From Thermotogae bacterium (GTDB lineage: Bacteria; Thermotogota; Thermotogae; Petrotogales; Petrotogaceae), in assembly GCA_024233675.1 (NCBI GenBank), contig JACKPH010000001.1:372001-436000 (forward strand): a stretch of DNA of 64,000 nucleotides, written 5' to 3'. This document shows, one piece after another, positions 31,238-38,657 of the stretch (the stretch's first letter is position 1; each line of letters opens with the position of its first letter). The notes beneath the pieces were generated by a model. It had not been told where the DNA came from. It did not search any database and saw nothing but the letters and a program-made list of their open reading frames with translations. A program made the position numbers and the translations under genes.

Positions 31238-31700
31238 TACTTTTCACCTCTAAATTTTTTTCTAATTCTTTAAGCCCTGAAAGAAGTGTACTCAGTTTTT
31301 CTTTTTCCATTTCTGATAAAGCACAGAACAAAAAATTTATTCCTGCTTCAGAAGCTATATTATCGATAAGTTTTCTTCCTTTATCCGTAAGAACAACTCG
31401 GCTTATTCTTCTGTCTTTACTGTCTTTTATTTTATTTAAAAGTCCTTTGTTTTCAAGTCTTGATATTTTTTCTGATACAGTATTACTGGAATTTCTTATA
31501 TTTTTTGCTATTTCACCTATAGTCGGAGCTGATGAATTATCATCAAATTCAAGCATAAGATCATCTATTTCAACCAGAAGATGATACTGTTCAATTGTCA
31601 GACCGTAATTTAAAGCTATTTTGTGGTGATTTTCATGTAAAATCGAATTGATTTTATTTTTTGAATTAATTATTTCTTTTATTGTATCATTTTTTTTCAT
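31227..31700 (-). CDS. MarR-family transcriptional regulator
   Basis: A 157-residue winged-helix regulator: LTIEQYHLLVEIDDLM, TIGEIAKNIRNSSNTVSEKISRLENKGLLNK (HTH) and the wing DSKDRRISRVVLTDKGRKLI. Start ATG 31700 follows GGAGGTGAAT; a TTG at 31712 that overlaps the ribosome-binding site is less likely. The first gene of a MarR, O-methyltransferase, YihY operon. A perfect inverted repeat at 31712-31736 directly upstream overlaps a TATAAT box, so autorepression is likely. Confidence 0.9.
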   Translation of the reverse strand: MKKNDTIKEIINSKNKINSILHENHHKIALNYGLTIEQYHLLVEIDDLMLEFDDNSSAPTIGEIAKNIRNSSNTVSEKISRLENKGLLNKIKDSKDRRISRVVLTDKGRKLIDNIASEAGINFLFCALSEMEKEKLSTLLSGLKELEKNLEVKSNGL

Positions 31701-31711
31701 ATTCACCTCCA

Positions 31712-31736
31712 AATTATATCGTTATACGATATAATT
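31712..31736 (-). promoter_or_regulatory. MarR operator/promoter
   Basis: A perfect 11-base inverted repeat with a TAT centre (plus strand AATTATATCGT-TAT-ACGATATAATT, 25 bases in all). The arm nearest the gene contains TATAAT in the minus-strand orientation, so a bound dimer would cover the -10 box. Confidence 0.75.
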
Positions 31737-31792
31737 ATATCATAATTAAATTCATGATATTTATTTTTATTAAAAAATGTCATAATTTTTAA

Positions 31793-31821
31793 TTGGTTTA
31801 TTAATCTTTTATTGTTATAAT
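31793..31821 (+). promoter_or_regulatory. Promoter of the NifX-like gene
   Basis: TTGGTT (31793-31798), a 17-base spacer and TATAAT (31816-31821). The ATG at 31853 follows a GGAGGTG site. Confidence 0.7.
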
Positions 31822-31852
31822 TCATATAATAATTAATTTCGGAGGTGTTTTA

Positions 31853-32305
31853 ATGAGAATAGCTATTCCTGTAAAGAGTGATGATGCAGAAAAATCAATA
31901 ATTACGGAAAATATTATAGAATCTGATTTATTTGCAATGATTGATCTTGAAAACAATTCATATTCACTCGGTATTATAAACATTCCTTATGAGGAAAAAA
32001 CCGTAGAAAATCTTAAAGATTTTCTTGTAGAATACGATGTTGATATGGTTATTGCAGATAATATTGAAAATGAAACCGCAAAACTTCTTAACGGAAACCG
32101 TATGCAGGTTTTTTACGGAGCTCAGGGCGATGTTCAGACATTAGTTCAGGAACTTGTAAATCTTCTTGCAAGTCAGGAACATTCATGCGGCGGCGGTTGC
32201 AGCTGCGGTGAAGAAGGCTGCGGCGAACACGATGGTTGTGGTTGCGGTGAACATGACGGTTGTGGTTGTGGTGAAGATCACGGAAGTTGTAACTGCGGTA
32301 ATTAA
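31853..32305 (+). CDS. NifX/NafY-like domain protein with Cys/His-rich metal-binding tail
   Basis: A 150-residue protein. Residues 1-105 match the dinitrogenase iron-molybdenum cofactor-binding fold (MRIAIPVKSDD at the start, then strands ending MQVFYGAQGDVQTLVQELVNLL), a domain common in anaerobes without nitrogenase, probably in iron-sulfur or metal handling. Residues about 112-150 are a tail with some 14 cysteines and several histidines: SCGGGCSCGEEGCGEHDGC. The tail contains three imperfect copies of an eight-residue unit GCGEHDGC. It should bind several metal ions. It stands alone with its own promoter and terminator. Confidence 0.82.
   Translation: MRIAIPVKSDDAEKSIITENIIESDLFAMIDLENNSYSLGIINIPYEEKTVENLKDFLVEYDVDMVIADNIENETAKLLNGNRMQVFYGAQGDVQTLVQELVNLLASQEHSCGGGCSCGEEGCGEHDGCGCGEHDGCGCGEDHGSCNCGN
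32216..32287 (+). repeat. Three 24-bp tandem repeats encoding GCGEHDGC
   Basis: Units at 32216-32239, 32240-32263 and 32264-32287. The first two encode the same eight residues with only third-position differences; the third has diverged to GCGEDHGS. Expansion or contraction would add or remove a metal-binding module in frame. Confidence 0.75.
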
Positions 32306-32338
32306 AAATACGGTTTTAGAAAACCGTATTTTTTTATA
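32304..32338 (+). terminator. Rho-independent terminator
   Basis: AAAAATACGGTTTT and AAAACCGTATTTTT pair around AG, followed by more Ts. Confidence 0.85.
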
Positions 32339-32347
32339 TTTAATTTT

Positions 32348-32423
32348 ATAACTATAGAATTAAATTTGACAAATTATTTTTAATATGATACAATAATTTT
32401 AATTCGATAATTATAGAATTATC
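32348..32423 (+). promoter_or_regulatory. Promoter of the DUF2087/ArsR operon flanked by paired operator-like repeats
   Basis: TTGACA (32366-32371), a 17-base spacer and TACAAT (32389-32394) form a near-consensus promoter. ATAACTATAGAATTA (32348-32362) lies upstream of -35, and the almost identical ATAATTATAGAATTA (32407-32421, 14 of 15 bases) lies just past the start site. The second copy is embedded in the inverted repeat GATAATT-ATAG-AATTATC (32406-32423). Paired sites 59 bases apart suggest co-operative binding or looping by the ArsR-type protein encoded last in the operon. Confidence 0.7.
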
Positions 32424-32436
32424 AAAGGAGGCTTTT

Positions 32437-32715
32437 ATGGATAATTATGTAAAAAGACTTTTAAGTAAAGACTGCAGAATAATATCGCTTCCTTCAAAGT
32501 ATGAAAAGAAAAAAATTATTTATTCATATCTTTCGGAAAAATTCGATTACGGGACAAAATACAGCGAACAGGATGTAAATCATATAATAACCGAAAACAT
32601 TGAATTTGATAATTATATTCTTGTAAGAAGAGAAATGTGTGATTTCGGTTTTCTGAAAAGAACACCTGAAGGAAAATTTTACTGGAAAGAAGAAAGGACT
32701 GATAATATTGGATAA
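32437..32715 (+). CDS. DUF2087-domain small protein
   Basis: A 92-residue protein consisting of one DUF2087 module: ISLPSKYEKKKIIYSYLSEKFDYGTKYSEQDVNHIITENIEFDNYILVRREMCDFGFLKR in the family's order (PSKxKKK, then YSExEVN, then LRRxMxDxGxLxR). The same module forms the C-terminus of the ArsR protein two genes downstream (AQRKKRKIILEYIL, DYTEHEVN, LRRHMIEEHLMSR). DUF2087 is usually a C-terminal partner of HTH regulators, so this free copy may act as a ligand sensor or modulator. The start ATG follows AAGGAGG. It overlaps the next gene by eight bases. Confidence 0.85.
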   Translation: MDNYVKRLLSKDCRIISLPSKYEKKKIIYSYLSEKFDYGTKYSEQDVNHIITENIEFDNYILVRREMCDFGFLKRTPEGKFYWKEERTDNIG

Positions 32716-32902
32716 AATGGAAAAACTTTATGATGAATATACCGGTTACATTGAAAAATTAAAAACAGAATGGGAAAATTCAGCGGTTAAAGCAAAAGAA
32801 CACGGAAATACCGAAGACTATGTAAAGGGACAGATAAAAATACAGGTTGCGGATGCCCTTGAACAAATATTTAAAGCAAAATACAAATCTGTTAAAGGGT
32901 GA
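32708..32902 (+). CDS. Small hypothetical alpha-helical protein
   Basis: A 64-residue protein, entirely helical by composition: EKLYDEYTGYIEKLKTEWENS and a second helix ending QVADALEQIFKAKYKSVKG. I do not recognise a family. The start is TTG 32708, with AAAGGA nine bases upstream; an ATG at 32717 is too far from it. It overlaps the DUF2087 gene by eight bases and ends four bases before the ArsR gene. That arrangement inside one operon suggests a structural or regulatory partner. Confidence 0.6.
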   Translation: MDKMEKLYDEYTGYIEKLKTEWENSAVKAKEHGNTEDYVKGQIKIQVADALEQIFKAKYKSVKG

Positions 32903-32906
32903 TTTT

Positions 32907-33449
32907 GTGGAAAATAAAATTTTATTTTTAAAAGCACTTGCGGATAAAACAAGAATATTAATTATAAATATTCTTATGCAGAGAGAAAGTTATGTTGAGG
33001 AGATATCAGAAATACTTGATATGTCGCCTTCTACTATATCATTTCATATGAAAAAACTCGAAGACGCAGGAATTATAGATTCTTACAAAGATCAGTACTA
33101 CACTGTTTACAGGCTGAAAAAAGAAGCACTGAATATTAAAATTTCCGATAAAATAAAAGTTGAAAATGTTGAAACTGTAAGCAGAGAAGAAAAGTTAAAA
33201 GAGTACAGAGAAAAAATAATAAAATCTTTTTTTGAATACGGTAAACTTAAAAATATTCCGGCACAGAGAAAGAAGAGAAAAATTATTCTTGAATATATAC
33301 TGAATGATTTCAGGAAAGATAAAGATTATACAGAACATGAAGTTAATATAATACTTGTAAAATATCATGATGATGTTGCTTCACTGAGACGTCATATGAT
33401 AGAAGAACATTTAATGTCAAGATCAGAAGGTATTTACAGATTAGAATAA
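32907..33449 (+). CDS. ArsR-family regulator with C-terminal DUF2087
   Basis: A 180-residue regulator. The N-terminal ArsR-type winged HTH is FLKALADKTRILIINILMQRESYVEEISEILDMSPSTISFHMKKLEDAGII (residues about 6-57). No metal-binding cysteine pair is present, so it is not a classic metal sensor. The C-terminal DUF2087 domain (about 115-178) repeats the free module at 32437-32715. The start is GTG 32907 behind AAGGGTGAT. It probably controls its own operon through the paired repeats at 32348-32423. The inducing signal is unknown. Confidence 0.88.
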   Translation: MENKILFLKALADKTRILIINILMQRESYVEEISEILDMSPSTISFHMKKLEDAGIIDSYKDQYYTVYRLKKEALNIKISDKIKVENVETVSREEKLKEYREKIIKSFFEYGKLKNIPAQRKKRKIILEYILNDFRKDKDYTEHEVNIILVKYHDDVASLRRHMIEEHLMSRSEGIYRLE

Positions 33450-33475
33450 AAAAACCGGCTAAAGCCGGTTTTTTA
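33450..33475. terminator. Bidirectional rho-independent terminator
   Basis: AAAAACCGGCT and AGCCGGTTTTT with a two-base centre, between the convergent ArsR and groL genes. Confidence 0.85.
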
Positions 33476-35110
33476 TTAATACATTCCGCCCATTCCACCC
33501 ATATCAGGTGTTGCCGGAGCTGTTTCTTCTTTTGGTTCTTCAACAACAAGTACTTCTGTTGTAAGAAGCATTGATGCTATTGATGCTGCATTCTGTACAG
33601 CACTTCTTGTTACTTTTGCAGGATCTATAATACCTGATTCGAACATATTTACATATTTATTTTTAAGTGCATCGTATCCGAAGCCCATTTCATCTTTCTG
33701 TACTACTTTTTCTATAATTACTGCACCTTCAACACCTGCATTTTTTGCAATCTGTCTTACAGGAGCATCAAGTGATCTGAGTACTGTTCTTGCACCTATT
33801 TTTTCGTCACCTTCAAGTTTTTCTACTAATTCTTCAACTGATTTTATAGATCTTAAAAGTGCCATTCCGCCTCCTGCAACTATACCTTCTTCAACTGCTG
33901 CTCTTGTTGCGGAAAGTGCGTCTTCAATTCTGTGTTTCTTTTCTTTAAGTTCTGTTTCTGTAGCTGCTCCTACTTTTATAACAGCAACTCCTCCTGCAAG
34001 TTTAGCAAGTCTTTCCTGTAATGTTTCTTTTTCATAATCGGAAGTTGTAGCTTCAACCTGACCTTTTATCTGTTTTATTCTGTCTTTTATGGATTCTGTT
34101 GCACCTTTTCCGCCGACAATTATTGTATCATCTTTTTTAATTCTTACAACATCAGCTGTTCCGAGATCTTCTATAGTTACATTTTCAAGTGTAAGTCCGA
34201 GTTCTTCTGTTATAACTGTTGCACCTGTAAGAATTGCTATATCTTCGAGCATTGCCTTTCTTCTGTCTCCGAATCCAGGTGCTTTTACAGCAACTGATTC
34301 AAGAGTTCCTCTTATTTTGTTTAATACAAGTGTTGAAAGTGCTTCTCCTTCAACATCTTCAGCAATTATAAGAAGTGATTTGCCAGCCTGTGCTACTTTT
34401 TCAAGAATTCCTACTATAGGTTTAACACTTGATATTTTTTTATCTGTTATAAGAATATAAGGTTCTTTAAGTTCTGATTCCATTTTTTCAACATTTGTTG
34501 CAAAGTAAGGAGAAATATAACCTCTGTCAAACTGCATACCTTCAGTAAATTCAACATATGTTTCCATAGTTTTTGAATCTTCTACTGTAATTACACCGTC
34601 TTCTCCTACTTTATCCATAGCTTCGGCTATAATGCTTCCTGTATCTTCGTCATTGTTAGCTGAAATTGTTGCAACATGTGCTATTTCATCTTTACCTGAT
34701 AATTTTTTGCTGTTTTTTCTTATTTCTTCTATAACAACTTTTGTTGCTTTATTTATACCTGATTTCATGAGCATAGGATTTGCTCCTGCTGCAACATTTT
34801 TAAGTCCTTCTTTAATCATAGCCTGAGCAAGAACTGTTGCTGTTGTTGTACCGTCACCGGCAACATCATTTGTCTTTGAAGCTACTTCTTTAACAAGCTG
34901 TGCTCCGAGATTTTCAAATTTATCTCCCAATTCTATTTCTTTTGCTATAGAAACACCGTCATTAGTTATTGTAGGAGAACCCCAGCTTTTTTCAAGAACA
35001 ACATTTCTTCCTTTAGGGCCTAATGTAATTTTTACTGCATCTGCTACTGCATCTACACCTTTTTCAAGTGCTCTTCTTGCTTCTTCATCAAATTTTAAAA
35101 TTTTTGCCAT
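33476..35110 (-). CDS. groL: Chaperonin GroEL (60 kDa)
   Basis: ATP-dependent tetradecameric folding chaperone, cytoplasmic. The N-terminus AKILKFDEEARRALEKGVDAVADAVKITLGPKGRNVVLEK, the ATP-site GDGTTTATVLAQAM and the C-terminal GGM repeat tail (PDMGGMGGMY) are diagnostic. The length of 544 residues is standard. It lies 20 bases after groS in the same operon, controlled by a CIRCE element. The start is preceded by GGAGAGGTG. Confidence 0.99.
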   Translation of the reverse strand: MAKILKFDEEARRALEKGVDAVADAVKITLGPKGRNVVLEKSWGSPTITNDGVSIAKEIELGDKFENLGAQLVKEVASKTNDVAGDGTTTATVLAQAMIKEGLKNVAAGANPMLMKSGINKATKVVIEEIRKNSKKLSGKDEIAHVATISANNDEDTGSIIAEAMDKVGEDGVITVEDSKTMETYVEFTEGMQFDRGYISPYFATNVEKMESELKEPYILITDKKISSVKPIVGILEKVAQAGKSLLIIAEDVEGEALSTLVLNKIRGTLESVAVKAPGFGDRRKAMLEDIAILTGATVITEELGLTLENVTIEDLGTADVVRIKKDDTIIVGGKGATESIKDRIKQIKGQVEATTSDYEKETLQERLAKLAGGVAVIKVGAATETELKEKKHRIEDALSATRAAVEEGIVAGGGMALLRSIKSVEELVEKLEGDEKIGARTVLRSLDAPVRQIAKNAGVEGAVIIEKVVQKDEMGFGYDALKNKYVNMFESGIIDPAKVTRSAVQNAASIASMLLTTEVLVVEEPKEETAPATPDMGGMGGMY

Positions 35111-35130
35111 TTTATTTCACCTCTCCGCTA

Positions 35131-35397
35131 TTATTCTACTTTTGCTAATACATCGTCAATGTCAATTACAATATGATCAACATCGTCAATTTTGATTTCG
35201 GTTCCTGAGTATTTTGAATATAATACATGATCTCCTATTACAAGACCATAGTCTTCATCCAGATTACCCATTTCTACGATAACAGCTTTCTGAGGTTTTT
35301 CTTTTGCTGAATCAGGTAATACTATTCCACCCTGAGTTTTTGTCTCTTCAGTTATAGGTTTTATCAATAATCTGTTTCCAAGTGGTTTTACTTTCAT
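35131..35397 (-). CDS. groS: Co-chaperonin GroES (10 kDa)
   Basis: Heptameric lid of the GroEL chamber. The sequence has VKPLGNRLLIKPITEETKTQGGIVLPDSAKEKPQ (mobile loop with the I-V-L contact) and ends with the DVLAKVE tail. It has 88 residues, as usual. The first gene of the groESL operon, with the ribosome-binding site AAGGAGGGG. Confidence 0.98.
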   Translation of the reverse strand: MKVKPLGNRLLIKPITEETKTQGGIVLPDSAKEKPQKAVIVEMGNLDEDYGLVIGDHVLYSKYSGTEIKIDDVDHIVIDIDDVLAKVE

Positions 35398-35439
35398 AAT
35401 ATATTACCCCTCCTTATAAGGTTATTTGATTTTTATTTT

Positions 35440-35466
35440 TTAGCACTCAAATGTTTTAAGTGCTAA
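35440..35466 (-). promoter_or_regulatory. CIRCE operator (HrcA binding site)
   Basis: TTAGCACTC-AAATGTTTT-AAGTGCTAA. Both nine-base arms match the CIRCE consensus TTAGCACTC-N9-GAGTGCTAA except for one base in the second arm. It lies just downstream of the groESL transcription start, its classic location. Confidence 0.95.
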
Positions 35467-35475
35467 TACACTTTT

Positions 35476-35504
35476 ATGATACCATCATAACCCGAGTTTT
35501 TCAA
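35476..35504 (-). promoter_or_regulatory. groESL promoter
   Basis: On the minus strand TTGAAA, a 17-base spacer and TATCAT (plus strand 35499-35504 and 35476-35481) form a good promoter that places the start just before the CIRCE element. Confidence 0.8.
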
Positions 35505-35681
35505 GAATAAAAAAAGGTTATTATAAGCATTTAAAAAGATATACAGATGTTTAAAAACGATTAAATAAAAAAATCTCTTTTTTTGTTCTTTTTTGCTTGA
35601 AATATCCTTTTTTACTGTAAATATTATACATTATTTATATTAAATTTGTCATATTGGCATTAATAAGTATTCTGTTTTTGA

Positions 35682-35708
35682 TATAATATAGTTAGCTTAT
35701 CTAACTAT
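35682..35708 (+). promoter_or_regulatory. MFS gene -10 box and adjoining inverted repeat
   Basis: TATAAT (35682-35687) is immediately followed by the inverted repeat ATAGTTAG-CTTAT-CTAACTAT (35688-35708), at the expected start site. No local regulator is an obvious partner. The remainder of the 35505-35722 gap is AT-rich without other structure. Confidence 0.5.
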
Positions 35709-35722
35709 TGAGGTGATTTTTA

Positions 35723-36898
35723 ATGCAGATATTCTTTTTTATGCTTTATACATTTATAAGCAGTATAGCCCAGTCAATGTACAGGGTTATTTTTAATCTT
35801 TATCTCAGAAATAACGGTTTTGACAATAGTTTTATAAGTCATATAACTTCTTTTGAAATGATAGGTTCCGCTTTACTTGGAATAATTATAGGTCTTTCCG
35901 GTGATAAATTCGGAAAGAAAAAAATGCTTATATTCACATCCGTAGGTGTTGCGGCAGTACTTTTTCTGAGAGTATATTTTCTGAACAGTACAGTTATAGT
36001 CTATTCTTCCTTTTTTATAGGCGGGTTTCTTTCTTCAAGATTTATGCTTTTAAACGCATATCTTGTTGATATAACTAAAAGTTCGGGACGCGGAAAAGCT
36101 TTCGGATATAATTTTGCACTTTTTATGGGCGGCGGATTGTTCGGAAATTCTTTAGGCGGGGTATTTTCAGATTTTTTCGGATTCAGAAACGCACTTATTA
36201 TAACGGCTTATTTATACATAGGTTCTACCATATTTTTAATTTTTGTTAAAGATTCCAATAAAAATAAAAATATTAAACTACGCGAACTTTTCACTATCAG
36301 TGATATGACAAAAACACAGAAACATGTTATAAAATATTTTTTTATACGTTCATTTTTTATAAGCTTCGGTGCGGGTTTATTTGTTAATTTCGGAAATATA
36401 ATATTTAAGGATTTGTTTGATTTTTCGGCTTCTTACATCGGTTTCGCGCTCGCTCTTGCTCAGCTCGGAGCTTCACTCGGATCTGTTTTTTCTTCAAAAA
36501 TATCAAAAAAAATAGGACCTTACAGGTTTACCGCATATTTTGCAGGAATAGTTATTCCTATAATTTTTTCTCTTGCATTTATAAGAATACCTTTACTTTT
36601 TACCGTATTTTATGCTCTGAGATTTTCTTTTATGAATATGACAAATCCTGTTATACAAACAGTTACTTCAAGTTATATGCCTAAAAACAGAATTACAACG
36701 ATAAACAGTATGAGAAATTTCGTAAACTTTTCTTCAAGAGCTCTTGCGGCATTTTTATTCGGAATTTTTTCTTCTTTTAACAACGGATACGTAATAATTT
36801 TTATTTTAAGTGCCGTTTTTTATTTTTTTGGTCTTATTGCAGTTAAAAAACTTTTTGACGGAATAAATAAAGATGTTCTGCTAAGAGAATTATATTAA
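35723..36898 (+). CDS. Major facilitator superfamily transporter
   Basis: A 391-residue permease with 12 predicted membrane helices. The MFS loop 2-3 motif is GLSGDKFGKKKMLI near residues 58-70, and helix 5 has the Gly-rich MGGGLFGNSLGG. The C-terminal half repeats the pattern (SSKISKKIGPYRF). The start ATG follows GAGGTGATTTTTA. It is monocistronic between two terminator-like elements. The substrate is unknown; the fold is that of drug or sugar efflux members. Confidence 0.9.
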   Translation: MQIFFFMLYTFISSIAQSMYRVIFNLYLRNNGFDNSFISHITSFEMIGSALLGIIIGLSGDKFGKKKMLIFTSVGVAAVLFLRVYFLNSTVIVYSSFFIGGFLSSRFMLLNAYLVDITKSSGRGKAFGYNFALFMGGGLFGNSLGGVFSDFFGFRNALIITAYLYIGSTIFLIFVKDSNKNKNIKLRELFTISDMTKTQKHVIKYFFIRSFFISFGAGLFVNFGNIIFKDLFDFSASYIGFALALAQLGASLGSVFSSKISKKIGPYRFTAYFAGIVIPIIFSLAFIRIPLLFTVFYALRFSFMNMTNPVIQTVTSSYMPKNRITTINSMRNFVNFSSRALAAFLFGIFSSFNNGYVIIFILSAVFYFFGLIAVKKLFDGINKDVLLRELY

Positions 36899-36931
36899 AA
36901 AAACTTATCCCGAAAGGGATAAGTTTTTTTA
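36897..36931. terminator. Bidirectional rho-independent terminator
   Basis: AAAAAAACTTATCCC and GGGATAAGTTTTTTT pair perfectly around a GAAA tetraloop. It separates the convergent MFS and DegV-family genes. Confidence 0.9.
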
Positions 36932-37792
36932 ATCAAGAACGGCAGCTATTCCTACAAGACCATCTCCTGTATGAACAAGTGCCACTGAAGAAATCTGTCC
37001 TTCAAATATATATTTTGGTTCCATTTCCTTTATTCTCTTCATTACTTTTTTTACGTATTCATTTGTCTGATCCGAATTTCCTGATTTGTATATTCCTACG
37101 GCATGTATTGTTCTTTTTCCTACCCAGCTTTCAAAAACTGTCATAAGTTTATTTACCGATTCTTTCATTCCTCTTGATTTTGCAACATCATAATACATAC
37201 CTTCTTCATTAACAGAAATAATAGGTTTTATATTGAGAAATGTTCCGACTGATGCGGCAATTTTACCTATTCTTCCGTTAGCCTTAAGATATGTAAGTGT
37301 AGGCACGAGGAAAAATACATTTGTTCTTACTCCTATGCTATCGGAAATTTTAGATTTTATATATTCAAAAGTCTGATTCTCATCAATCATTTCGGATATT
37401 TTATATGTTATAAGTCCGGCACCTATTGATATATTTCTTGAGTCAATTATTTTTATATTAACGTCAGGATATTTCTTTTTTATATCGTTGGCTATATTTT
37501 CAAAAAGATTGTATGTTCCGCTTATACCTGAAGATATTGTAACTCCGAAAATTTCTTTGTATCCTGATTTTACAAGATCCTCAAATGCATTGTAAGTGTC
37601 TCCGTACTGGGGTGATGATGTTTTAGGTATATCATGTTTCATATATTCGAGAACTTCTTCGTGACTTATCTCAGCAACATCTCTGTAAGCTTTGTCTTTG
37701 AGTATTACCATGAGCGAAACCATTCTTACATAACTTTTTGCAAGTACTTCTTTTGGGGTATCAGTAGCTGATTCACAAACCAATCCTATCAT
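36929..37792 (-). CDS. DegV family (fatty-acid-binding) protein
   Basis: A 287-residue DegV/FakB-type protein that binds a fatty acid and, in organisms with FakA, presents it for phosphorylation. Motifs: CESATDTPKEV at the N-terminus, KTSSPQYGDTYNAF, the Ser-rich GVTISSGISGTYN and the C-terminal VGIYKSGN and VHTGDGLVGIA, which stand for the acyl-carboxylate-binding region. It is encoded 29 bases after the zinc-ribbon regulator gene on the same strand, so that regulator may control it. No FakA-type kinase is in the window. Confidence 0.92.
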   Translation of the reverse strand: MIGLVCESATDTPKEVLAKSYVRMVSLMVILKDKAYRDVAEISHEEVLEYMKHDIPKTSSPQYGDTYNAFEDLVKSGYKEIFGVTISSGISGTYNLFENIANDIKKKYPDVNIKIIDSRNISIGAGLITYKISEMIDENQTFEYIKSKISDSIGVRTNVFFLVPTLTYLKANGRIGKIAASVGTFLNIKPIISVNEEGMYYDVAKSRGMKESVNKLMTVFESWVGKRTIHAVGIYKSGNSDQTNEYVKKVMKRIKEMEPKYIFEGQISSVALVHTGDGLVGIAAVLD

Positions 37793-37821
37793 ATAATTGC
37801 CTCCGATGTTTTTATTTTTTG

Positions 37822-38577
37822 TTATATTTTACTTTCGGCAAATGAACTTATTAAAAGCTCCATTATATATTCCTTTTTATGATTATTTTTTAAAGTGCTG
37901 TTTGCTATAGTATAAAGTATAGTTGGGGCATTGACTATTTTTCCTCTTTTTATTTTATCTATGATATCTTCTATAAAATTTTTTACTTCCGTACGGAATT
38001 CATCAGATCTGAGTTCGGTACTTAAATTATCGAGTTTTTCAATTGATTTTTCACTTATAACAAGCACATGATCATATTCTTCAAAATCTTCAAGTATGTA
38101 TAATTTACCTATTCTGTATACTCTTTTATATTCGGTATTTAAATTTATATCTTTTATTATTTTAAGATTCAGCCCTTTTTCATCCGCTTTAAGTCCTATT
38201 GTTATAAATCCTTTAGGGTTATCTATTTCAAATACCTCTTTTATTATACCTTCTTTTATCCTGTTTCTTACCTTTAAAACTGTATTGTAAGAAACCTTAA
38301 GATCTTCTGATATATTTTTAAGAAGTCTTCCTTCTGCTATACCCTCTATAATTCTGAGAAAAAGCAGAGGTTTTATTCTTATATTTTCAAGAAATGTTCC
38401 TCTGTATTTGCTCCATTCTTTTCTGCATTTTTTGCATTTAACATGATTTCTTCTGACAAAATAAACTTCACTGCTTCCACAGTAAGGACACTCTTTTTTA
38501 TAATTAAGAAATCCCATATTTTTTAAGCTTTCTTCTGCCTCATCATCATTTTTTGCTTTAAAAAATATATTTTCCAC
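37822..38577 (-). CDS. Zinc-ribbon/HTH protein resembling a domesticated transposase N-terminus
   Basis: A 251-residue protein. A zinc ribbon with two Cys pairs (CPYCGSSEVYFVRRNHVKCKKC, about residues 29-50) is followed by the HTH-like ISEDLKVSYNTVLKVRNRI. The pair is the N-terminal DNA-binding arrangement of IS1595/ISXO2-type transposases. The rest (about 120-251) has no DDE catalytic triad that I can see. The start is GTG 38577, because GGGGTGATAAA precedes it; an ATG at 38634 has no ribosome-binding site. It precedes the DegV gene by 29 bases and is divergent from the RND transporter. It most likely acts as a transcription factor, perhaps for one of these neighbours. The regulatory role is inference. 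Confidence 0.7.
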   Translation of the reverse strand: MENIFFKAKNDDEAEESLKNMGFLNYKKECPYCGSSEVYFVRRNHVKCKKCRKEWSKYRGTFLENIRIKPLLFLRIIEGIAEGRLLKNISEDLKVSYNTVLKVRNRIKEGIIKEVFEIDNPKGFITIGLKADEKGLNLKIIKDINLNTEYKRVYRIGKLYILEDFEEYDHVLVISEKSIEKLDNLSTELRSDEFRTEVKNFIEDIIDKIKRGKIVNAPTILYTIANSTLKNNHKKEYIMELLISSFAESKI

Positions 38578-38657
38578 TTTATCACCCCGTATATATTTTA
38601 TCATGTTTATTAAGTATTCAACAACTGCCACCAAATTTTTATGAAAGAAGGGATTAT

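Noticed and set aside
32216..32287. CRISPR-like repeats
   Set aside because: The three 24-bp units are contiguous and coding, with no spacers. No other repeat-spacer array was seen in the window.
32166..32351. Frame-shifted repeat-rich frame over the NifX-like tail
   Set aside because: It reads the cysteine repeats in the wrong frame, giving Val/Ala/Met repeats without a ribosome-binding site.
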